A DNA stretch of 5,050 nt, from assembly GCA_946480495.1 (NCBI GenBank), contig CAMLKO010000110.1, positions 1-5,050 of the forward strand, read 5' to 3'. How positions within the stretch are numbered: position 1 is the stretch's first letter; each line of letters opens with the position of its first letter. A program made the position numbers and the translations under genes. The DNA comes from an uncultured Caulobacteraceae bacterium (lineage in GTDB: Bacteria; Pseudomonadota; Alphaproteobacteria; Caulobacterales; Caulobacteraceae). Under the pieces are notes generated by a model, which saw only the letters and a list, made by a program, of their open reading frames with translations, had not been told where the DNA came from and ran no database searches. This document shows positions 1 to 5,050 of the stretch, piece by piece.

Positions 1-314
1 GCAACCCCTACCTGACCTTCGTGGCCCTGCTGATGGCCGGCCTCGACGGGATCGAGAACAAGATCGATCCGGGCGCGGCCGCCGACAAGAACCTCTACGA
101 CCTGCCGCCCCGCGAGCAGAAGAAGATCCCCGAGGTCTGCGGCTCGCTGCGCGAGGCGCTCGAGAACCTCGACAAGGACCGCGGCTTCCTCAAGAAGGGC
201 GGCGTCATGGATGACGACTTCATCGACGCCTACATCGAGCTGAAGATGGAAGAAGTCATGCGGCTGCAACTGCACCCGCACCCGGTCGAATTCGACATGT
301 ACTACAAGTGCTGA
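1..314 (+). CDS. glnA: Glutamine synthetase type I, C-terminal part (5' end outside window)
   Basis: This is the last 103 codons of glutamine synthetase, read in the frame that starts at base 3; the beginning of the gene lies upstream of the window. The enzyme makes glutamine from glutamate, ammonia and ATP in the cytoplasm and is the entry point of nitrogen assimilation. The segment aligns along its whole length with the C-terminus of E. coli GlnA, from NPYLTF through [10 protein letters not shown] to [13 protein letters not shown]. The adenylylation loop KNLYDLPP is present; its tyrosine (codon at 96-98) corresponds to Tyr397 of the E. coli enzyme, so this is the type I-beta form, which in known relatives is switched off by adenylyltransferase GlnE. 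The position of that tyrosine implies a full protein of about 469 residues, the normal size. In many alphaproteobacteria glnB (PII) lies just upstream of glnA, which cannot be checked here. The gene ends in TGA and a terminator follows within about 25 bases. Confidence 0.97.
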   Translation, partial: NPYLTFVALLMAGLDGIENKIDPGAAADKNLYDLPPREQKKIPEVCGSLREALENLDKDRGFLKKGGVMDDDFIDAYIELKMEEVMRLQLHPHPVEFDMYYKC

Positions 315-336
315 TCAGCGAACGCTGAGGGACGGG

Positions 337-368
337 AAAGGGCCGGAGAGCGATCTCCGGCCCTTTTT
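337..368 (+). terminator. Rho-independent terminator of glnA
   Basis: A perfect 10-bp GC-rich stem (GGGCCGGAGA at 340-349 with TCTCCGGCCC at 354-363) is closed by a GCGA loop of the stable GNRA type. Three further A-T pairs extend it (337-339 with 364-366), and a run of five T follows (364-368). It starts 22 bases after the glnA stop and ends just before the stop of the convergent lipoprotein gene at 370. Read on the minus strand the same hairpin is followed only by TTTCCCG, so it may stop transcription from that side less efficiently. Confidence 0.93.
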
Positions 369-369
369 C

Positions 370-708
370 TTAGCTGTGGCACTCGCCCTTGTAGTCGACG
401 CTGACCCCTGCGCCGGCCGCCATGCAGGCGCTGCCGTAGGTCTTGCCGTCGCAGCCGCAGACCGGCGCGTAGATCATGGTGCAGACCTCGGGCCTGGTGG
501 TGCAGGTCCCGCCGGCGTCGGGCATCCGGCACTGGCCTTCCTTCAGCTGGCAATAGTCGCCGGCGGACTTGCACTGGAACCCGGCGATCCCCGCGCAGAT
601 GTGGCCGTGCGAGCCGGGGCCGGAATCCACCGGCGCCGGCGGCGGAATGGGCGTGCAGGCCGCGAACGCCAGCGCGGCGGCAAGGATCAGGCTTCGGGAA
701 CCGGTCAT
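370..708 (-). CDS. Cysteine-rich lipoprotein with Kazal-type protease inhibitor domain
   Basis: This encodes a 112-residue protein, probably membrane-anchored by lipid and exposed to the periplasm or cell surface. Residues 1-18 form a lipoprotein signal peptide: MTGSRS, a hydrophobic stretch, then FAAC with Cys18 as the likely lipidated residue. A Pro-rich linker (19-36) follows. A small Cys-rich segment (38-69) has Cys at 38, 46, 53, 60 and 69. The Kazal domain (about 69-110) carries the signature [14 protein letters not shown] and ends at Cys110. In the Kazal family the reactive loop follows the second Cys; here [10 protein letters not shown] matches CTLEYRPLCG of turkey ovomucoid third domain, making Met78 the predicted P1 residue. 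The start is the second in-frame ATG, because a perfect Shine-Dalgarno lies 5 bases before it and overlaps the codons after the alternative ATG at 723-721. The gene converges on glnA and diverges from the exported protein at 821. Inhibitory activity and target protease are inferred, not shown. Confidence 0.88.
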   Translation of the reverse strand: MTGSRSLILAAALAFAACTPIPPPAPVDSGPGSHGHICAGIAGFQCKSAGDYCQLKEGQCRMPDAGGTCTTRPEVCTMIYAPVCGCDGKTYGSACMAAGAGVSVDYKGECHS

Positions 709-712
709 GACG

Positions 713-720
713 ACCTCCTT
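713..720 (-). promoter_or_regulatory. Strong Shine-Dalgarno that sets the start of the Kazal lipoprotein
   Basis: The minus strand reads AAGGAGGT here, an 8-base match to the 16S rRNA anti-Shine-Dalgarno, followed by CGTC and then the ATG at 708-706. This spacing is ideal for that ATG. The upstream in-frame ATG at 723-721 directly abuts this site and has no comparable site of its own, and using it would put five extra residues (MKEVV) before the signal peptide. Confidence 0.88.
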
Positions 721-820
721 CATCTCGCCGGGTTGAACGCCGCTCGCGCGGTCAAGCTCCCTCCCCGCGCCTTACTTTCGCCAACGATGAGCCGATCCTG
801 AGGGTCGTGGGAGAGGGCTC

Positions 821-1147
821 ATGAGCATCCGTATCATCCTTGCTCTTGCAACGGCCGCGAGCGCCCTGGCGACCTCGGCGTTCGCCGGCGGCACGGGCTA
901 CGGCACCATCGAGCTCGTGAACCGCACCACCGGCCCGCTCGACCTCTACATCGACAAGACCGAGCGCGGCTGCCGGGCCGAGCCGCAGCAGGCCTGCGGC
1001 TCCAAGGTCACGGTCGGGCGTCACACCTTCATCGCCCGCACCCGCGACGGGCGTGAGACGAAGGTCGAGGGCTATGTGACCGACGGCGACACCGGCACCT
1101 TCACCGTCGTGCCGGAAGACACCCTAAAACGGCCGTCCAGCGACTAG
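821..1147 (+). CDS. Small exported protein of unknown function, possibly PEGA-like fold
   Basis: This encodes 108 residues. Residues 1-22 look like a classical Sec signal peptide: MSIRI, a hydrophobic Ala/Leu-rich core, and an AFA cleavage motif before Gly23. The mature part is about 86 residues, with no membrane segment, and has two cysteines (51 and 59) that could form a disulfide in the periplasm. Its pattern of short strands ([18 protein letters not shown], then [18 protein letters not shown], then GDTGTFTVV) resembles the layout of PEGA-type beta-sandwich domains, where a small 'P-x-x-xVYID' strand is followed by a 'VxxGxHxxxA' strand; this is a resemblance of pattern only. I do not recognise a named family. 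The start at 821 is supported by the purine-rich GGGAGAGGG (809-817) just upstream and by the signal peptide. It is divergent from the Kazal lipoprotein and lies 67 bases before parE. Confidence 0.82.
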   Translation: MSIRIILALATAASALATSAFAGGTGYGTIELVNRTTGPLDLYIDKTERGCRAEPQQACGSKVTVGRHTFIARTRDGRETKVEGYVTDGDTGTFTVVPEDTLKRPSSD

Positions 1148-1214
1148 CGCTTGATCCGCGACGTGCGGCGGGCCCATACCGGGGCCCAAGAATCGCGCCA
1201 GATTTATCAGCGTA

Positions 1215-3269
1215 ATGCCGCCCAAACGCGCCTCCACCGTTCCGATGGACGACCTCTTCGACTCCGCGCTCGCCCCGGCGCCGGCCTCGCCGCTGGCTGA
1301 CAGCCATGAGCCCAGGCCCGACCCGAAGATCGCCGCCACCGGCTACTCGGCCAAGGACATCGAGGTGCTGGAGGGGCTGGAGCCCGTCCGCAAGCGCCCC
1401 GGCATGTACATCGGCGGCACCGACGAGCGGGCGCTGCACCACCTGTTCGCCGAGGTGCTCGACAACGCCATGGACGAGGCGGTCGCCGGCCATGCCCGCT
1501 CGATCGACGTCACCCTCGACGCCGACGGCGCCCTGACGGTGTTCGACAACGGCCGCGGCATCCCGGTCGACCCCCACCCCAAGCATCCCGGCAAGTCGGC
1601 GCTGGAAGTCATCATGACCGTCCTGCACTCGGGCGGTAAGTTCTCCGGCAAGGCCTACGAGACCTCCGGCGGCCTGCATGGCGTGGGCGTGTCGGTGGTC
1701 AATGCGCTCTCCGAACGCGTCGAGGTCACCTCCTGGCGCGACGGGTTCGAGCACCGGCAGGTGTTCTCGCGCGGCAAGCCGGTCGGCAAGCTCGAGAAGA
1801 TCGGGCCGTCGCGCAAACGCGGCACCTCGGTGAAGTTCCTGCCCGACCCGGTGATCTTCGGCGAGGGCGCGACCTTCAAGCCCGCCCGCCTCTACCGGAT
1901 GGCCCGCTCGAAGGCCTACCTGTTCCGCGGCGTGCAGATCCGCTGGTCCTGCGACGCCTCCCGCATCCACGACCAGACGCCGCCCGAAGCCGTCTTCCAC
2001 TTCCCCAACGGCCTGGCCGACTTCCTGGCCGAGCGCACGCAGGGGGCGGCCACCGTCACGCCCGAAGCCTTCACCGGCCGCATCGAGCGCAAGGACGAGG
2101 GCGGCGCGGTCGAATGGGCCGTCGCCTGGACGCCGGAAGGCTTCGGCGAGGCCGACAGCTTCATGCAGTCCTACTGCAACACCGTGCCCACGCCCGAAGG
2201 CGGCACGCACGAGGCGGGCTTCCGCGCCGCCCTGACCAAGGGCCTGAAGGCCTACGCCGAACTGGTCGGCGAAAAGCGCGGCGCCATCGTCACCGCCGAC
2301 GACGTGATCGCCAACGCCGGCTCGCTGATCAGCGTCTTCGTCCGCAATCCCGAGTTCCAGGGCCAGACCAAGGAGCGCCTGTCCTCCGCCGAGGCCCAGC
2401 GGCTGGTCGAGAATGCGCTGCGCGATCCCTTCGACCACTGGCTGACCGGTTCGCCGAAGGCCGCCGCCCAGCTGCTCGAATTCGTCGTCGAGCGCGCCGA
2501 GGAGCGGCTGAAGAAGCGCAAGGACAAGGAGGTCGCCCGCGCGTCCGCCACCCGCAAGCTGCGCCTGCCCGGCAAGCTCGCCGACTGCTCCGGCCAGGCG
2601 ACCGACGGGACGGAGCTCTTCATCGTCGAGGGCGACAGCGCCGGCGGCTCGGCCAAGCAGGCCCGCGACCGCCGCACCCAGGCGATCCTGCCCCTGCGCG
2701 GCAAGATCCTGAACGTCGCCTCGGCCACCGGCGAGAAGCTGTCGGCGAACAAGGAGCTGTCCGACCTGCTGCTGGCGCTGGGCGTCAGCACGGGGTCGAA
2801 GTACCGCGACGAGGACCTGCGCTACGAGCGCATCATCATCATGACCGACGCCGACGTGGACGGCGCCCACATCGCCTCGCTCCTGATCACCTTCTTCTAC
2901 CGGACGATGCCCGAGCTGATCCGGGCCGGTAAGCTCTACCTGGCGCTGCCCCCGCTCTACCGCATCAGCCATGGCGCCAAGACGATCTACGCCAAGGACG
3001 ACGCCCACAAGGACGAGCTGCTGGCCACCGAGTTCAAGGGCAAGAAGCCCGAGATCGGCCGCTTCAAGGGCCTGGGCGAAATGATGCCCGCGCAGCTCAA
3101 GGAAACCACCATGAGCCCGCTCAGCCGCACGCTCGCCCGCGTCACCCTCCCCCGCAGCGAGGAGCTGGTCGAGGAACTGGTCGAAAACCTCATGGGCCGC
3201 CGCCCGGAGGCCCGCTTCCAGTTCATCCAGGAAAACGCCGAGTTCGTCGCCGCCGAGCTGGACGTCTGA
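1215..3269 (+). CDS. parE: DNA topoisomerase IV subunit B (ParE)
   Basis: This 684-residue protein is the ATPase subunit of topoisomerase IV, which with ParC unlinks replicated chromosomes. The GHKL ATPase domain (about 45-260) shows [13 protein letters not shown] (Glu80 as catalytic base, Asn84 for Mg), DNGRGIP (111-117, Asp111 contacting adenine) and the lid [14 protein letters not shown] (152-165). The transducer domain holds the QTK loop (384-386) with the ATP-sensing Lys386. The TOPRIM domain has [15 protein letters not shown] (472-486, Glu472), PLRGKILN (493-500) and the metal-binding DADVDG (Asp545, 547, 549). The C-terminal part ([14 protein letters not shown], 615-628) reaches the end of the family. 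The lack of the long insert found in many GyrB proteins, the length below 700 and the phrase [11 protein letters not shown] favour ParE over GyrB. Residues 1-44 extend beyond the E. coli start. No good Shine-Dalgarno precedes the ATG at 1215 or the in-frame ATG at 1245, so the exact start is less certain. Confidence 0.95.
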   Translation: MPPKRASTVPMDDLFDSALAPAPASPLADSHEPRPDPKIAATGYSAKDIEVLEGLEPVRKRPGMYIGGTDERALHHLFAEVLDNAMDEAVAGHARSIDVTLDADGALTVFDNGRGIPVDPHPKHPGKSALEVIMTVLHSGGKFSGKAYETSGGLHGVGVSVVNALSERVEVTSWRDGFEHRQVFSRGKPVGKLEKIGPSRKRGTSVKFLPDPVIFGEGATFKPARLYRMARSKAYLFRGVQIRWSCDASRIHDQTPPEAVFHFPNGLADFLAERTQGAATVTPEAFTGRIERKDEGGAVEWAVAWTPEGFGEADSFMQSYCNTVPTPEGGTHEAGFRAALTKGLKAYAELVGEKRGAIVTADDVIANAGSLISVFVRNPEFQGQTKERLSSAEAQRLVENALRDPFDHWLTGSPKAAAQLLEFVVERAEERLKKRKDKEVARASATRKLRLPGKLADCSGQATDGTELFIVEGDSAGGSAKQARDRRTQAILPLRGKILNVASATGEKLSANKELSDLLLALGVSTGSKYRDEDLRYERIIIMTDADVDGAHIASLLITFFYRTMPELIRAGKLYLALPPLYRISHGAKTIYAKDDAHKDELLATEFKGKKPEIGRFKGLGEMMPAQLKETTMSPLSRTLARVTLPRSEELVEELVENLMGRRPEARFQFIQENAEFVAAELDV

Positions 3270-3281
3270 TCTTACGGCCAA

Positions 3282-3317
3282 GGCTGTAAACTCATTGACT
3301 TTACAGCCGTTCTTCTT
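3282..3317 (+). terminator. Terminator-like hairpin after parE
   Basis: A perfect 9-bp stem (GGCTGTAAA at 3282-3290 with TTTACAGCC at 3300-3308) with a 9-base loop is followed by the T-rich GTTCTTCTT. It begins 12 bases after the parE stop, where a terminator would be expected. The stem is moderate in GC and the T-run is interrupted by C, so termination is probably partial. The overlap with a candidate promoter is noted separately. Confidence 0.65.
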
Positions 3318-3322
3318 ATGTA
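3295..3322 (+). promoter_or_regulatory. Candidate sigma-70-type promoter for the DEAD-box helicase
   Basis: TTGACT (3295-3300) matches five of six positions of the -35 consensus. It is followed after 16 bases by TATGTA (3317-3322), which matches only the first half of the -10 consensus. A start near 3329 would give an untranslated leader of about 77 bases before the helicase ATG. The -35 element lies in the loop and right arm of the parE terminator hairpin. It is the best promoter-like pair in this spacer; the weak -10 limits confidence. Confidence 0.4.
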
Positions 3323-3356
3323 TCCGCACGTTCGGGACAGGTCTGGCGAATCCGCG

Positions 3357-3382
3357 CCGCCCGCTCGCCCAAGCACGGGCGG
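3357..3382 (+). other. Hairpin in the 5' leader of the helicase mRNA
   Basis: CCGCCCG (3357-3363) pairs perfectly with CGGGCGG (3376-3382), giving a 7-bp all-GC stem with a 12-base loop that ends 23 bases before the helicase start codon. A competing smaller stem (GCCC 3367-3370 with GGGC 3377-3380) is possible. No T-run follows, so it is not an intrinsic terminator. In a GC-rich genome such a stem can occur by chance; a role in translation control is only a possibility. Confidence 0.4.
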
Positions 3383-3405
3383 TTCCGGCAATAACCTAGC
3401 GTGAC

Positions 3406-5049
<1,644 letters not shown>

Positions 5050-5050
5050 G

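Noticed and set aside
370..723. Longer start for the Kazal lipoprotein at the ATG at 723-721.
   Set aside because: The strong Shine-Dalgarno lies downstream of that ATG and is correctly spaced only for the ATG at 708-706, which also gives a typical signal peptide start.
709..820. Possible divergent promoters, such as TTGAAC at 733-738 on the plus strand and TTGACC at 755-750 on the minus strand.
   Set aside because: Neither -35-like sequence has a credible -10 element at 16-18 bases. Promoters must exist in or near this spacer but I cannot place them from sequence.
1170..1187. GGGCCC-ATACCG-GGGCCC hairpin between the exported protein gene and parE, considered as a terminator.
   Set aside because: It is a 6-bp stem followed by AAGAATCGC with no T-run, and GGGCCC is itself palindromic and common in GC-rich DNA.
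2114..2932. A 272-codon plus-strand frame inside parE.
   Set aside because: It is a shifted-frame shadow of parE, made almost entirely of Arg, Gly, Ala and Pro.
1101..3329. A 742-codon open frame on the minus strand covering all of parE.
   Set aside because: Its translation is rich in Gly, Ala, Arg, Leu and His-Val-Gly runs with no recognisable domain, and it is exactly antisense to a well-conserved gene. Long antisense open frames are expected in GC-biased coding DNA, where stop codons are rare.

Overview
The window is about two-thirds G+C, with strongly third-position-GC-biased genes and one gene after another on ordinary chromosomal DNA. Protein features (a GlnA ending in MYYKC, a short-form ParE with an N-terminal extension, an RhlE-type helicase with a long Arg/Asp/Gly-rich tail, and a Kazal lipoprotein of a kind common in these bacteria) point to an alphaproteobacterium, most likely near Caulobacterales. 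That placement is an inference from protein resemblance, not a measured one.

Layout: (1) bases 1-314, the last 103 codons of glutamine synthetase (glnA), followed directly by a strong hairpin-plus-T-run terminator. (2) 370-708, minus strand, a small cysteine-rich lipoprotein with a Kazal-type protease inhibitor domain, convergent with glnA. (3) 709-820, a short divergent spacer in which I could not support a promoter. (4) 821-1147, a small exported protein of unknown function. (5) 1215-3269, the complete topoisomerase IV B subunit (parE). (6) 3270-3405, a 136-base spacer holding a terminator-like hairpin for parE, a candidate promoter whose -35 element lies inside that hairpin, and a leader with a second hairpin. 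(7) 3406-5049, a complete RhlE-type DEAD-box RNA helicase with a charge-patterned tail.

The genes do not form one pathway: nitrogen assimilation (glnA), envelope proteins (the two small exported proteins), chromosome decatenation (parE) and RNA remodelling (helicase) sit side by side as mostly separate transcription units. There is no sign of an insertion sequence, prophage, CRISPR array, tRNA, rRNA or recent horizontal transfer. I see no clear previously undescribed system. The points most worth a second look are the 10-cysteine Kazal lipoprotein with a predictable inhibitory site, the overlapping terminator and promoter before the helicase, and the helicase's repeated tail with its distinctive C-terminal motif.
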